Positions 23,835 through 32,275 are shown, counted from the stretch's first letter. The stretch is DNA of 64,000 nt from Brucella pecoris (GCF_006376675.1 NZ_VEWK01000013.1:91776-155775); one strand, 5' to 3'. The notes: generated from the letters alone by a model not told the origin. Numbers and translations are program-made.

Positions 23835-24560
23835 TTACTCCTTTGCCAGTATATGGACCTTGATGTCGTAGCCGTCATCATCGTTATTATTCATTGATGA
23901 AAACAGGCCAATCAGCGCATCATCGGAATTATTCATGCCGATCTTATAGGCAAGCTTTTTAGGCACGTAACCGAGGTGGCGATTAACCGAACGGCCCATT
24001 TCTTTCCACGATCCATAAACCTTGATCGCAAACTCATCATACTCGTTCTCAGGCTCTCGAATAAGCTGGATAGCTATATCGTCAAAATCGCCATGAGATT
24101 TTTGAGAGCCTAGAAGAGCGCGGCCAAACGCAGCGACATTATCAGCCCTCATGCCGGTTCCCAATACGAGAACATCAGATGCGATAAGCTCCAAGCCATT
24201 TTTTGCAGCTATGGCTGCAAGTTCGTTGTGCTTTTCGTCTCGTTCCTGATCAGGTTGAGAATGATCGAGCTTGATACCTTTGCCCCGCAACTGATCCGCA
24301 ACGCCTATAATAAGATTAGACCATATGTCTTCAATCGTCTCAGCGAGTTCGATCAGGCTGTCGTGGAAATCATCGTCCAAATCTGCCGCGTCTAACTCTT
24401 CGACAAATTGGTCAAATTCTTCGCTACCCTTAACCACCAGCTTATAAAGCCTATTCCCCTGATCGATGGTAAGGTTCGGATGCTTGAGCGCTTCAACGGT
24501 CTGCGCAGCTATCCTCTTTGCGAAATCGCCTTTTTCTTTAAGTGTCCCCAGCCAATCCAT
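23835..24560 (-). CDS. HIRAN-domain protein
   Basis: 241 residues. N-terminal helical part (1-120, acidic) and a C-terminal HIRAN domain (about 140-240): FGRALLGSQ, LIREPENEYDEFAIKVYG (167-183) and HLGYVPKKLAYKIG (195-208). HIRAN domains bind 3' single-stranded DNA ends in Rad5/HLTF-type enzymes; stand-alone forms occur in phages and mobile elements with unknown roles. It is a single gene on its own strand near attR, the usual place for accessory cargo. Confidence 0.75.
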   Translation of the reverse strand: MDWLGTLKEKGDFAKRIAAQTVEALKHPNLTIDQGNRLYKLVVKGSEEFDQFVEELDAADLDDDFHDSLIELAETIEDIWSNLIIGVADQLRGKGIKLDHSQPDQERDEKHNELAAIAAKNGLELIASDVLVLGTGMRADNVAAFGRALLGSQKSHGDFDDIAIQLIREPENEYDEFAIKVYGSWKEMGRSVNRHLGYVPKKLAYKIGMNNSDDALIGLFSSMNNNDDDGYDIKVHILAKE

Positions 24561-24623
24561 TCAGCCCACTCCCCCTGTTTGCCGCAAGCTGGCAGAGGCG
24601 CGGCGGGTGGTCAAGGGGTGTGT

Positions 24624-24752
24624 CCAGATTTGGGCATACCTTATGCGACCAGATTTGGACGCATCGGACTTTTGCTCATTTTTGAGCGAAACGTACCCAC
24701 CTTAAGGATGACGCCCCAAATCTGGGGCCACGTCCGTCAATCCAAATCTGGA
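24624..24752. repeat. Four copies of CCAGATTTGG / CCAAATCTGG
   Basis: CCAGATTTGG at 24624 and 24649, and its complement CCAAATCTGG at 24716 (inside CCCCAAATCTGGGG) and 24742 (inside TCCAAATCTGGA). Pairs are each about 25 bp apart in opposite orientation. Could be binding sites of an element or host protein. Confidence 0.5.
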
Positions 24753-24920
24753 TCGGCTGAAATGCCAGCCCGTTAAGTTTGCAACGCGTCAACTTACTGT
24801 CGGCGGCGTCAGTAGTTTTGATGTCGGTTCGTGCACCGTTCCGCGGTTCGATCTGCTTGAGCAATTCACCGGCCCGACGAATGCCGAAGTTCCCTTCTGG
24901 AACTTTGGCAGCTTATTCTG

Positions 24921-25205
24921 TTGTGGAAGAAGCTTTTCCATTGCGGAAAAGGTTTCGCCGGTCAAAGAGCGATGGCGAGGGCGATGCTCAAGCCAGAAGG
25001 TGAGAAGGGTGGACGTGGTAAAACTGTTCAGAAATCTGAAGGGTTTTCTCACGCCAGTCTGGCACAAGCCCGTTTCATTCTCCGCCACGATGATCAACTT
25101 GCCCAGTCTGTCATCAACGGACAACTTGTCCGCCGCGTTCCCAAACCCGACACCGTGTCGCTTTTCAAATCGCTCACGGTGAGCGATTTCAACCCTTCGA
25201 TTTGA
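24921..25205 (+). pseudogene. Possible fragment of a phage ParB-like/methyltransferase gene
   Basis: The frame contains RAMLKPEGEKGGRGKT and SLAQARFILRHDDQLAQSVI, which recall the middle of phage ParB-type proteins (AKALLYPExEKG.R ... LSQAR.VL). No intact upstream domain is seen, so it looks like a remnant. Evidence is limited to these two segments. Confidence 0.3.
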
Positions 25206-25313
25206 GCGAAAGGTTGGTGCGGGGTGTCGATAAAATTATCAAATCAAATCAAAGTGGGCGAATTGGTGGGTGCGGGGTGCCTAACTAACGGAAATTGCTT
25301 GATAGTTACACAA

Positions 25314-25330
25314 CCTCCGGGCCCACCATT
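25314..25330 (+). repeat. attR: 17-bp direct repeat
   Basis: CCTCCGGGCCCACCATT, identical to the tRNA 3' end at 8247-8263; flanking bases differ on both sides. Confidence 0.85.
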
Positions 25331-25437
25331 TTCCTCTTCCATCAGCTTTGTAGCGATGGGCGATATTCCCGTTGGAACCGCGCCGTGTGCGCTGCGCAGG
25401 CTATTTCAAGAATCCGGTTTCTGACGTCCTTCTTCAT

Positions 25438-25540
25438 TAGAGCGCGTTTCGATCTGATTGGATCAGATCAGCGCTCTAACTTCTTCTATTTCAAGAATAA
25501 TCTTGATCGTCCTCGTTTCACTCCGGTCGGATTATGCTCC
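25438..25540 (+). repeat. Bru-RS-like double-palindrome repeat, copy 1
   Basis: Begins TAGAGCGCGTTTCGATCTGA and closes its first palindrome with GATCAGCGCTCTAA; the second half ends GGATTATGCTCC. Very similar to the copy at 32431. Lies just outside attR. Confidence 0.75.
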
Positions 25541-25728
25541 AAGTACAGCCAGCTCGCGCGGTGTTGCCGATAATCGCGTTTGCACAACGCCGCCTGCTTT
25601 ATCAGACTGGTGTTTTGATCTTCATCCCAAACTTTCAACAAATTTTAGCAGTTCGTTAAGAAAATAGTAACGCAATGAAACAATTTTTTAAGTGACGTGA
25701 ACTGGCAACAAAATGGAGGTTTTGGGCG

Positions 25729-26226
25729 ATGAGAAAAAATGCAGCCACCGTTGCGCTGGCATTGGCAGGGTTGGTGGCGAGTTCTCTCGCGGCTTCAGCG
25801 AAGACGAGTTATTTGGGTGAATTCCGGGATTGGGGTGTTTACCAGAACACCGAGCTTGCGGGTAACAAGTGCTATGCTTTGACTGTACCGATCAATTTTC
25901 AGCCGACCGGCGTGCAACATGGCGATAATTTTGTGATTATTTCCAAGGCGGACGGCCAATATAGCCCTCAATTGGTGATGGGATATCAGCTAAAGGCCGA
26001 CAGTTCGGTCAATGTGATGGTGGATGGCACTCGCTTTCCATTTTTCACCGAGGGCAATCGCGCTTGGGCCGAAAATGTTGGCGATGAGGCCAGGCTGATG
26101 CGGGCTATGCGCGCCGGCAAAACGCTCAATGTGCAAGCGACATCGGCACGCGGTACGCAGACCCGCTATACGTTTTCCCTTATGGGACTGTCGGCCTCTT
26201 TGCAGCGCGTGGATGGTTGTCGTTAG
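25729..26226 (+). CDS. IalB-like invasion-associated family protein
   Basis: 165 residues: signal peptide (core VALALAGLVASSLAASA, cleavage near residue 24), then TSYLGEFRDWGVYQNTELAGN KCYALT-type start. GxFxDWxVY ... KxCxAxT is the pattern of invasion-associated locus B (IalB) proteins, periplasmic proteins common in rhizobia and Brucella. Two cysteines (KCYA, DGCR) probably form a disulphide. Ribosome site GGAGG; terminator immediately downstream. Confidence 0.75.
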   Translation: MRKNAATVALALAGLVASSLAASAKTSYLGEFRDWGVYQNTELAGNKCYALTVPINFQPTGVQHGDNFVIISKADGQYSPQLVMGYQLKADSSVNVMVDGTRFPFFTEGNRAWAENVGDEARLMRAMRAGKTLNVQATSARGTQTRYTFSLMGLSASLQRVDGCR

Positions 26227-26228
26227 AA

Positions 26229-26268
26229 ATCAAAAAGCCCTGCCATATGGCAGGGCTTTCTCTTGAAG
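26229..26268. terminator. Bidirectional terminator between ialB-like and csbD genes
   Basis: AAAGCCCTGCC-ATAT-GGCAGGGCTTT with TTTCTCTT on the plus side and TTTTTG on the minus side. Confidence 0.85.
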
Positions 26269-26277
26269 GGTGCCTTG

Positions 26278-26487
26278 TCACGAAAGCCAGGTCTGGCGAT
26301 TGTACCAATCGTCCAGGTCGGAACGCACGCGGTCTTTCTCTATGCCGTAGCGTTCCTGGATTTTGCCTTCCAACTGTTCGCGCTGGCCATTGATCTGATC
26401 GAGATCGTCATCGGTGAGTTTACCCCACTGTTCCTTGATCTTGCCCTTAGCCTGTTTCCAGTTTCCTTCAACGCGATTCCAGTCCAT
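26278..26487 (-). CDS. CsbD family stress-response protein
   Basis: 69 residues from ATG 26487: MDWNRVEGNWKQAKGKIKEQ then WGKLTDDDLDQINGQREQL, the CsbD signature. Small hydrophilic general-stress proteins, often controlled in alphaproteobacteria by the EcfG sigma factor. The longer frame from 26655 is not supported. GAGGACCGACC ribosome region upstream. Confidence 0.92.
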   Translation of the reverse strand: MDWNRVEGNWKQAKGKIKEQWGKLTDDDLDQINGQREQLEGKIQERYGIEKDRVRSDLDDWYNRQTWLS

Positions 26488-26569
26488 TGGTCGGTCCTCC
26501 GTTCTGGGTTGGTTATGAATAACTAACGCAACGGGGCATGATTGGTTCAGCAAAAATTGCAAAACCTGG

Positions 26570-27637
26570 TCAGAGACCGAGAAACTTGAAGGGCTCGCTT
26601 TCCTTGAAACTGTCATTGACCACGCCATCGAAGGTATTGGTCTGATTGACGCCAAGATCGAGTTTCTTGACCTTGCCGTTCTCCGGTGAAAAATCGATTT
26701 CCTTCAGGTCAACCCAGAAGACATTGGGCGTCAAGGCGGATTCGAAGAAATAGAGCTTGCGCTTCTGATCGGCCACTGTCCGCCAGCGTGTCGAAGAAAT
26801 GTTCGGCTGGTCGGGCGTCGTCAGGCCGTAGGGGACCGAAGTGTTCCGGATGACGCTGAAAACACTGGCAATCGATTCAACAGGATTTTCGGCTTTCGGG
26901 ATGGCGTTTACGTAGAAGGAAGCGCGTGCGAAACGGTCGGCAGCGCGGTTGGTGCCCGGTAGCATGACGGTGCCGCCAATCTGGGTCCAGTAGGAATTGA
27001 GCGCTAGCTGCTCGTCATAGGTCGGCGAGTTGGTCATCACCTGATATTGCTTGCCGTGATGGATCACCTGTTTACCGTTGATATATTCGATAACCGCACT
27101 GTCACCGCTGGAATCGGATATCGCCAGATGCAGCGTGGCCAGCCTGTCTTCGCCCGGCACCTTGTCCGTGACGATCGTGAATGGATCGGCGCTCAGGTTC
27201 TTGACCGCCTCATCGACCGTAGCAAAATTATCGAGCACATATTGCGCCCAGGCCGCGATGCTGAGGCCAGGTGTGGTGCCGTCATATGTGGGATATTCGG
27301 ATTCGACCAGCCATAGTGCGCCAACGGAAAGCCCCGCTTCGTTCAGCCCATCCGTGGTGGAGATGTCGTAACCAGAAGCGATGACGCTGCCATATTTGGA
27401 GGTCCACTGGATCGAGTTCTCACCCGCCTCGCCAGAGCGCTTCATACCGCGTGGAAAGATCCAGAGGTTGGTCGCGACATCCACTTTCCAGTCCATGGAT
27501 CGCGCGGTCATCACCTGGTCGTTGGCCCCGTGATACACGAAACGCGTGCATGCTTCGGCAATCGGTGCGACAAACATGCTGCCTGCAACCAGCGCAGTCG
27601 TGCAGATGCTGGAAAAAGACCGCTTCAAAATCGGCAT
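26570..27637 (-). CDS. cgh: Choloylglycine (bile salt) hydrolase family protein, secreted, paralogue 1
   Basis: 355 residues from ATG 27637 (MPILKRSFSSICTTALVAGS). Signal peptide ends AEA just before Cys30, so signal peptidase cleavage would itself expose the N-terminal nucleophile. Further active-site features: ARSMDW (Arg, Asp), MTNSPTYDEQ (Asn) and AADRFAR (Arg). The family cleaves C24-amide bonds of conjugated bile acids or penicillin V; Brucella CGH has been linked to bile resistance and virulence. A second paralogue lies 3 kb away in the opposite direction. Confidence 0.88.
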   Translation of the reverse strand: MPILKRSFSSICTTALVAGSMFVAPIAEACTRFVYHGANDQVMTARSMDWKVDVATNLWIFPRGMKRSGEAGENSIQWTSKYGSVIASGYDISTTDGLNEAGLSVGALWLVESEYPTYDGTTPGLSIAAWAQYVLDNFATVDEAVKNLSADPFTIVTDKVPGEDRLATLHLAISDSSGDSAVIEYINGKQVIHHGKQYQVMTNSPTYDEQLALNSYWTQIGGTVMLPGTNRAADRFARASFYVNAIPKAENPVESIASVFSVIRNTSVPYGLTTPDQPNISSTRWRTVADQKRKLYFFESALTPNVFWVDLKEIDFSPENGKVKKLDLGVNQTNTFDGVVNDSFKESEPFKFLGL

Positions 27638-27755
27638 GGATCGTCCCCTCTGTGATGCCCTGTACTCTATCGGGCAGGTCCCGCTTTTCATAGTGAATGC
27701 CCTCGTACCGCGATATAAGGCGAGGATCGTTACTGGGAAGATGGGTGAACGGGTG

Positions 27756-28319
27756 TTAACGCTCGCCCATATATCCGCGCTGCTTCCATTGCTGCAGTGG
27801 CATTATGTCCGGGGGGCCGCCGCCTGCCTCATACCAGGAATCAACGGCCCATTTCTGGCCCTGACTGTCCTCGATAACCGCCGTCCAGTGTGGGTAGCGG
27901 CCGTCGAAGAAAGCGCCGCGAGACGTGCGTCGTGCGACGGTGTGCTGCTTCAGCCAGCCACGCGACTGCAGATAACGCAGGAAGTTATCGGTATTGGTCG
28001 ATTCATCGATGCAATCCATCTGACCCTTGATGCGGGCCTTGCCGAACTGCATTCGAGGCTTGTCGCGAACGCCGATAGCTACGGTGCTGCGCTGTTCGAA
28101 GATTGCAACGGCCGTCCGCAATGCTTTTCGTTCACCATCTGCGCTACGGCCGCCGCCCTGCAGAAGTTTCCGGATGCGCTGCTCATCCCTCGCGGTGAGT
28201 GTAACCTTGGTCCGGTAATGGCACTCATAGCCGTGACAGACGCTGAAGGTCTGTGCCGAAGCCAGCCCGACCGGGAACACCAAGCCTATGAGAACCCCAG
28301 CACCCAGCAGTTTTATCAA
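27756..28319 (-). CDS. Conserved exported protein of unknown function
   Basis: Start placed at TTG 28319 (GGAG seven bases upstream), giving MIKLLGAGVLIGLVFPVGLA as signal peptide with cleavage near SAQ; a TTG at 28358 would add 13 residues without a ribosome site. Mature part about 165 residues: CHGYECHYRTKVTLTARDEQ, a region with QMDCIDESTNTDNFLRYLQS and a final DSWYEAGGGPPDIMPLQQW. Cys-Asp and His-Trp-Asp elements (MDCIDESTN, PHWTAV, AVDSW) hint at a papain-like transglutaminase or NlpC fold, a tentative idea. Confidence 0.7.
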   Translation of the reverse strand: MIKLLGAGVLIGLVFPVGLASAQTFSVCHGYECHYRTKVTLTARDEQRIRKLLQGGGRSADGERKALRTAVAIFEQRSTVAIGVRDKPRMQFGKARIKGQMDCIDESTNTDNFLRYLQSRGWLKQHTVARRTSRGAFFDGRYPHWTAVIEDSQGQKWAVDSWYEAGGGPPDIMPLQQWKQRGYMGER

Positions 28320-28395
28320 ATCGCTGCTCCGCGTTCGATTGAACGGATTTCCCTGCAATTTCAGCAGGATAAAATAGATCGAATCTTCTTACATC

Positions 28396-29160
28396 TTAGC
28401 CGTGCTTGTGGGTGGTGAAAAGCAGGGACGGTTCAAGACGTTCCAGCCCCTGATAAGGATTGGCATGGATTGCGAGAATCCAGAGGCAGAAAGAGGCCGT
28501 CAACGAATAGATGACGAGCGCTTTTACACCCGCTCGCACGCGGTCGGCATGGGTTGCTGCGATGGTTATAGCCGTGAGAAATGTCAGGGATAGCACGAGA
28601 TACCATTTGTAATAGTCGATTGAGGTCGACCCGACAGCCAGACGGGTATTACGTGCGTCCTGGAGTTCATCGAAATCATTGATAAGCTGCGAGATAACCG
28701 GAGATGGTACATCGCCGCGCGCCAGATTGATGATCTCGCGCCTTATGTTCTGCAGGGCGGTTTCGACGGAAACTGCCGGCTCGACATTGATCTTGTCGCG
28801 CCATTCGTCGTCGATGACGGCAAGACGATAGCCGGTCAGGGCAGAGGTGAGGTTCGGTGCGTTCAATATCTCTGTACTGGACGTTCCAATCAGACGGGAA
28901 ATGGCAGAGCGTTCTTCGCTGGTAGCCTGGTCTGCACGGGAATTGACGCTCCAGATATCTGCTGCGACAAAACCCAGCGATAAAGCCCAGGCCGTTGCAA
29001 TAGTACTGATGAAGGCCCCGATTGGAATGGATAGAGCATCGCTGGTTGCATGTTTGGAAAGCATGTCGAGCGCGAAACGTCCGACCATATAGAACACAAT
29101 GCCCAGTACAACGAAAGCCACAAAAGAAAGATAAATCGGCAGCTCGAAGATATAAGTCAT
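28396..29160 (-). CDS. DUF4239 (bestrophin-like) membrane protein
   Basis: 254 residues with four membrane helices: about 7-28, 42-66, 188-207 and 217-236; a large soluble loop lies between the second and third. SLGFVAADIW and the loop with SEERSAISRL fit DUF4239, distant relatives of bestrophin channels. Function unknown. Lies 37 bp beyond the upstream-transcribed exported-protein gene, possibly one unit. Confidence 0.75.
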   Translation of the reverse strand: MTYIFELPIYLSFVAFVVLGIVFYMVGRFALDMLSKHATSDALSIPIGAFISTIATAWALSLGFVAADIWSVNSRADQATSEERSAISRLIGTSSTEILNAPNLTSALTGYRLAVIDDEWRDKINVEPAVSVETALQNIRREIINLARGDVPSPVISQLINDFDELQDARNTRLAVGSTSIDYYKWYLVLSLTFLTAITIAATHADRVRAGVKALVIYSLTASFCLWILAIHANPYQGLERLEPSLLFTTHKHG

Positions 29161-29172
29161 TCATCCCCCACT

Positions 29173-29340
29173 TAGAGCATTTCCCTTTTTAATCGAAACA
29201 TTGGAAATGCTCTATCTTTTTGTCTTTAAGCTCACCTTGCTCCGAAAACCGCTTCACACTTTTCGGGATGTGCTCAGGCGCACCGATCCGATTCAATAAC
29301 ATCGAAACGCACTCGAATATCCGGCTTCCTGGTCGCATTG
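29173..29340. repeat. Degenerate Bru-RS-like repeat, copy 2
   Basis: TAGAGCATTTCC ... GGAAATGCTCTA is a hairpin (29173-29214); downstream CCGAAAACCGCTTCACACTT TTCGGG and GATCCGATTCAATAACATCG match the two palindromic halves of the clearer copies with many changes. Confidence 0.55.
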
Positions 29341-29363
29341 TTATTGGAAATCGTTGAATTTTA

Positions 29364-29450
29364 CTTAGAGCATTTCCAGCAAAAGTGCGAAGCGGTTTTG
29401 CGTCGGATAATGCGTGAAAACAAAGAGATAGAGCGGATCCGTCCTGTGGT
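29364..29450. repeat. Degenerate Bru-RS-like fragment, copy 3
   Basis: TTAGAGCATTTCCAGC ... AAGCGGTTTTGCGTCGGATAATGCGTG resembles one half of the repeat unit. Confidence 0.4.
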
Positions 29451-29603
29451 TGATAGGTGCCGCAGTTTCGCTGCCATCCTTGAAACTGCTCTGGGTCTTT
29501 GTTCCGTACACGTGAACCGGAAGCAGTAAAGGTGAGGCTGAATAGCAAAAGACCCGCCGGTTTAGCGGCGGGTCGAACGACCGGAATCGATCTTGTCGTG
29601 AAT

Positions 29604-29713
29604 TAGAGCGCATCCCGAAAAGTGTGAAACACCTACGCAGGGTCAGAAAAGATGCGCTTTAAAACAAATACTTAGAGCGCCGACCTGATTCAATCAGATC
29701 GAAACGCCCTCTA
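29604..29713 (-). repeat. Bru-RS-like double-palindrome repeat, copy 4 (inverted)
   Basis: TAGAGCGCATCCCGAAAAGT ... and GATTCAATCAGATCGAAACG: nearly the reverse complement of the copy at 35121. It ends against the stop of the outer-membrane gene. Confidence 0.75.
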
Positions 29714-30562
29714 GAATGTAACGGAGAAGCCGATGACCGGCCCATGCTGGGTCACGTCATACTTGAATTTATCAACCGTATCGTTGTCTTTGTAATCCTG
29801 ATAAAGCGCCCGATAACCGATGCGGAATGTCGTTGGCACATCAAAAACAAGCGTGCGGTAACCGAGATAGATCTGGCCGTTGGCGCTGAGCTTGGTTCCA
29901 GCGCCGAAGCCACCGATGTCGGCTTCGGCGAAAATGTTCCAACGGTCGTTGATATCGTAGAAGACGCGCGTACCCACGAAAGGATCAGTCCACTCAACCT
30001 TGCGCGATCCGCTGAAGCGGCCAACTTCGAGTCCGGCCTCCAGCTTCGTCCAGCGAACGCCGATGGTGGGTTCGATTGCAAAAACACGCTGGTTTCCGAA
30101 AAGCGTCGTTCCCTCGAGCTGTTGTTCGTAGATGCGGTAGTAAGCGCCACCTGCCAGGGTCGTGGTCTTGATGTCGAGAGCAAGCTCGTTGTCGCGGAGG
30201 TTTTCATCCTGGCTCGTTTTGACATACTGCCCGTCGATGAAAAAGCCTACCGTACCGTTGCCGATATCGACATTGCCCATGAAGCTCATATCGAGATTAT
30301 CGAAAATCTCGCTGAAGGGGACGTTCACATCAGTGCTGCGACCCAGCAGACCGGCGCTGCCATTCAGCGATGCACCCCAGACATAAGGGCTGAAGATCAC
30401 ACGCCATCGCTGCTGATCCTGAATTTCTGGTTGTGGCGTAACGGCGTCCGCGGCGAGTGATGCCGTTGATGCAACTAATAAAACAGAAGATGCTAATATA
30501 ATATTTCTGGTATATTTTTTCAGTAGATTCCCGTTCTGGTTATGCGAACTTCTGTTTTTCAC
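29711..30562 (-). CDS. Outer-membrane beta-barrel protein
   Basis: 283 residues from GTG 30562, which has AGGGGG seven bases upstream; the TTG at 30601 lacks one. Signal peptide with core NIILASSVLLVASTASLA. The mature part is alternating beta strands (WRVIFSPYVWGASLNGSAGL, GTVGFFIDGQYV, FRIGYRALYQDY) and ends GFSVTF with a terminal Phe, the outer-membrane assembly signal. Substrate unknown. Divergent from the second choloylglycine hydrolase gene, sharing a 250-bp promoter region. Confidence 0.8.
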   Translation of the reverse strand: MKNRSSHNQNGNLLKKYTRNIILASSVLLVASTASLAADAVTPQPEIQDQQRWRVIFSPYVWGASLNGSAGLLGRSTDVNVPFSEIFDNLDMSFMGNVDIGNGTVGFFIDGQYVKTSQDENLRDNELALDIKTTTLAGGAYYRIYEQQLEGTTLFGNQRVFAIEPTIGVRWTKLEAGLEVGRFSGSRKVEWTDPFVGTRVFYDINDRWNIFAEADIGGFGAGTKLSANGQIYLGYRTLVFDVPTTFRIGYRALYQDYKDNDTVDKFKYDVTQHGPVIGFSVTF

Positions 30563-30816
30563 TGAAAAACCCCCTATCTTATGTATTAGCAAAAGCAGCA
30601 ATACATCGAATTGAAACCTTAATCCATATATATGTTAATCATCTCGCGAGATAAACTGAAATTTGATCGCTATACTAAGGTTTGTTCTGTTGACTCTCAT
30701 CGAGAGCGATAATTTATTCGAAACGGGAGTGGCGCCTCTTTTTCTTCATCGGGGTGAGGCGGGGAAGTCAGTTTTGCAATTCCTGAAACGACAAATCGTG
30801 GAGTAACGAGGTTATC

Positions 30817-31935
30817 ATGAAAATGAAACAGTCTATCTGGAAGTCATATCGCCAGATTCTTGCGCGCGGTGTCGCTACGGCTCTTATCGGCATTGGTCTG
30901 GTTGTTCCGCAGGCGGCGTTTGCTTGCACGAGCTTTGTTCTCTCGACAACGGACAATGGCTATGTGTATGCGCGTACGATGGAGTTCGCTTTCGAGCTGA
31001 AATCGGACCTGGTCGTCATTCCGCGCAAGTATCAGATTACATCGACTGCCGCTCAGGGCAAGCCGGGCATGAAGTGGAAAGGCCAGTACGCGGCTGTTGG
31101 CATGAATGCCTTCGGGCTGCCGGCACTGACCGATGGGATGAACGAAAAGGGGCTTTCGGGCGGTGTCCTCTATTTCCCCGATTTCGCCAAGTATCAGGAC
31201 CCCGCGACTGCCAAACCCGAAAACAGCATCGCGCCGTGGGATTTCCTGAGCTGGGCGCTGACCAATTTTGCGACGGTTGAGGAAGTGAAGGCCGCGCTGA
31301 ACTCGATCTCCGTCATCGATGTGAAGCAGAATGATCTTGGTATAGCACCGCCGGTGCATTATACGCTGCATGATGCCACCGGGGCATCGATCGTCATCGA
31401 GCCGGTCGATGGAAAGCTCAAGGTTTATGACAATCCGCTTGGCGTTATGACCAATTCGCCAAATTTCGAATGGCACATGACGAATCTACGGAATTACGTC
31501 AACCTGTCGCCTGAAAATGCAAAGCCGCTTGTTATTAACAAAGCGACTTTCCAACCGCTGGGACAGGGATCGGGTCTCCATGGTGTACCGGGTGATACCA
31601 CGCCGCCTTCGCGCTTCGTTCGTGTAAGCGCCTATGTTTTGTCGGCCGAAAAGCTTCCAAGCGGACCGGAAAGTGTGCGCCTTGCAGAACATATCGCCAA
31701 CAATTTCGATATCCCGAAGGGTCTTATTCGGGATAGCAGCGGTCATGCACCACTGGAATACACCCAGTGGACTGCAATCGCGGACATGAAGAACGACGTC
31801 TATTATGTGAAGACATACGACAATCAGATTCTGCGCAGTGTATCCCTCAAGGACATGAACCTCGACGCCAAGGATCTTGTAACGGTCAAGATAGATCCGT
31901 TGCCGGTTGCACCGGTTTTGATCGAGAAGAAGTAA
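30817..31935 (+). CDS. Choloylglycine hydrolase family protein, secreted, paralogue 2
   Basis: 372 residues. Signal peptide (ALIGIGLVVPQAAFA) ends directly before Cys37, again exposing the Ntn nucleophile on cleavage. The active-site strip reads ARTMEF rather than RSMDW of paralogue 1, GVMTNSPNFEWH and PPSRFVR. The Glu variant is usual in penicillin-V-acylase/bile-hydrolase relatives of proteobacteria, so substrate preference may differ. Good GAGG ribosome site; a G-C hairpin follows the stop. Confidence 0.87.
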   Translation: MKMKQSIWKSYRQILARGVATALIGIGLVVPQAAFACTSFVLSTTDNGYVYARTMEFAFELKSDLVVIPRKYQITSTAAQGKPGMKWKGQYAAVGMNAFGLPALTDGMNEKGLSGGVLYFPDFAKYQDPATAKPENSIAPWDFLSWALTNFATVEEVKAALNSISVIDVKQNDLGIAPPVHYTLHDATGASIVIEPVDGKLKVYDNPLGVMTNSPNFEWHMTNLRNYVNLSPENAKPLVINKATFQPLGQGSGLHGVPGDTTPPSRFVRVSAYVLSAEKLPSGPESVRLAEHIANNFDIPKGLIRDSSGHAPLEYTQWTAIADMKNDVYYVKTYDNQILRSVSLKDMNLDAKDLVTVKIDPLPVAPVLIEKK

Positions 31936-31945
31936 GCTCGGTCAT

Positions 31946-31966
31946 GGGGCGGCGATCAGCCGCCCC
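31946..31966. terminator. Bidirectional hairpin terminator
   Basis: GGGGCGGC-GATCA-GCCGCCCC between the convergent hydrolase and XRE genes; weak T-tract (TTGACGATTT). Confidence 0.6.
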
Positions 31967-31975
31967 TTGACGATT

Positions 31976-32275
31976 TCAGGGAACATCATCGGAAGCGGTG
32001 GGGCCACCTTCGTTCTCAAGGTTTGCGATACGCTTTGTTTCCGAACGATTGAATTTCAATCTTACCCCGACACCGCCACCGTTTTCGGGAATGAATTGTG
32101 CCCCCGCTTTTTCCAGTGCAACCGCCAATGTGGAAATCTGCTCATCCGTTGGCCGACCCAGCTTGCGCTCAAACCGTTCGATTATCTCTGCGTCGATGCC
32201 GGATAATTGCGCCAGACGGTCGCGGGAAAATTCCACGAGCGCCCTCGCGGCACGGCATTGAGGTCCGGTTATCAT
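31976..32275 (-). CDS. XRE-type transcriptional regulator
   Basis: 99 residues from ATG 32275 (MITGPQCRAARALVEFSRDR). Helix-turn-helix: LAQLSGIDAEIIERFERKLG then DEQISTLAVALEKAGAQFIP, ending in a GVGVRLKFN strand. Short orphan regulators of this form are common in rhizobia. AAGGGGAG lies upstream of the ATG. Target unknown. Confidence 0.82.
   Translation of the reverse strand: MITGPQCRAARALVEFSRDRLAQLSGIDAEIIERFERKLGRPTDEQISTLAVALEKAGAQFIPENGGGVGVRLKFNRSETKRIANLENEGGPTASDDVP

Larger units (their letters stand above)
24561..25313. other. Right-end region of the element, mostly non-coding
   Basis: About 750 bp with no convincing intact gene. It holds four copies of a 10-bp near-palindrome (24624-24752), a possible gene fragment (24921-25205) and the dyad GCTCACGGTGAGC near 25177. 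Short frames on both strands do not look like proteins. Confidence 0.45.
8264..25330. mobile_element. Integrated prophage-like or satellite-like element, about 17.1 kb
   Basis: Bounded by the 17-bp direct repeat, with the integrase next to the tRNA. Modules: leftward int operon (8275-11081), repressor (11168-11743), rightward operon (11837-22099) whose genes mostly overlap by ATGA or a few bases, then a right-end block with genes on both strands. Recognisable phage genes are the integrase, CI- and Cro-like regulators, an O-like protein, HNH nuclease, gp10-like, DUF3168 and tape-measure proteins. Terminase large subunit, portal, capsid, major tail, baseplate, fibre and lysis genes are absent. 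Confidence 0.85.

Noticed and set aside
24789..25124. 111-codon minus-strand frame at the element's right end
   Set aside because: No ribosome site, no motif, and it overlaps the better candidate fragment on the other strand.
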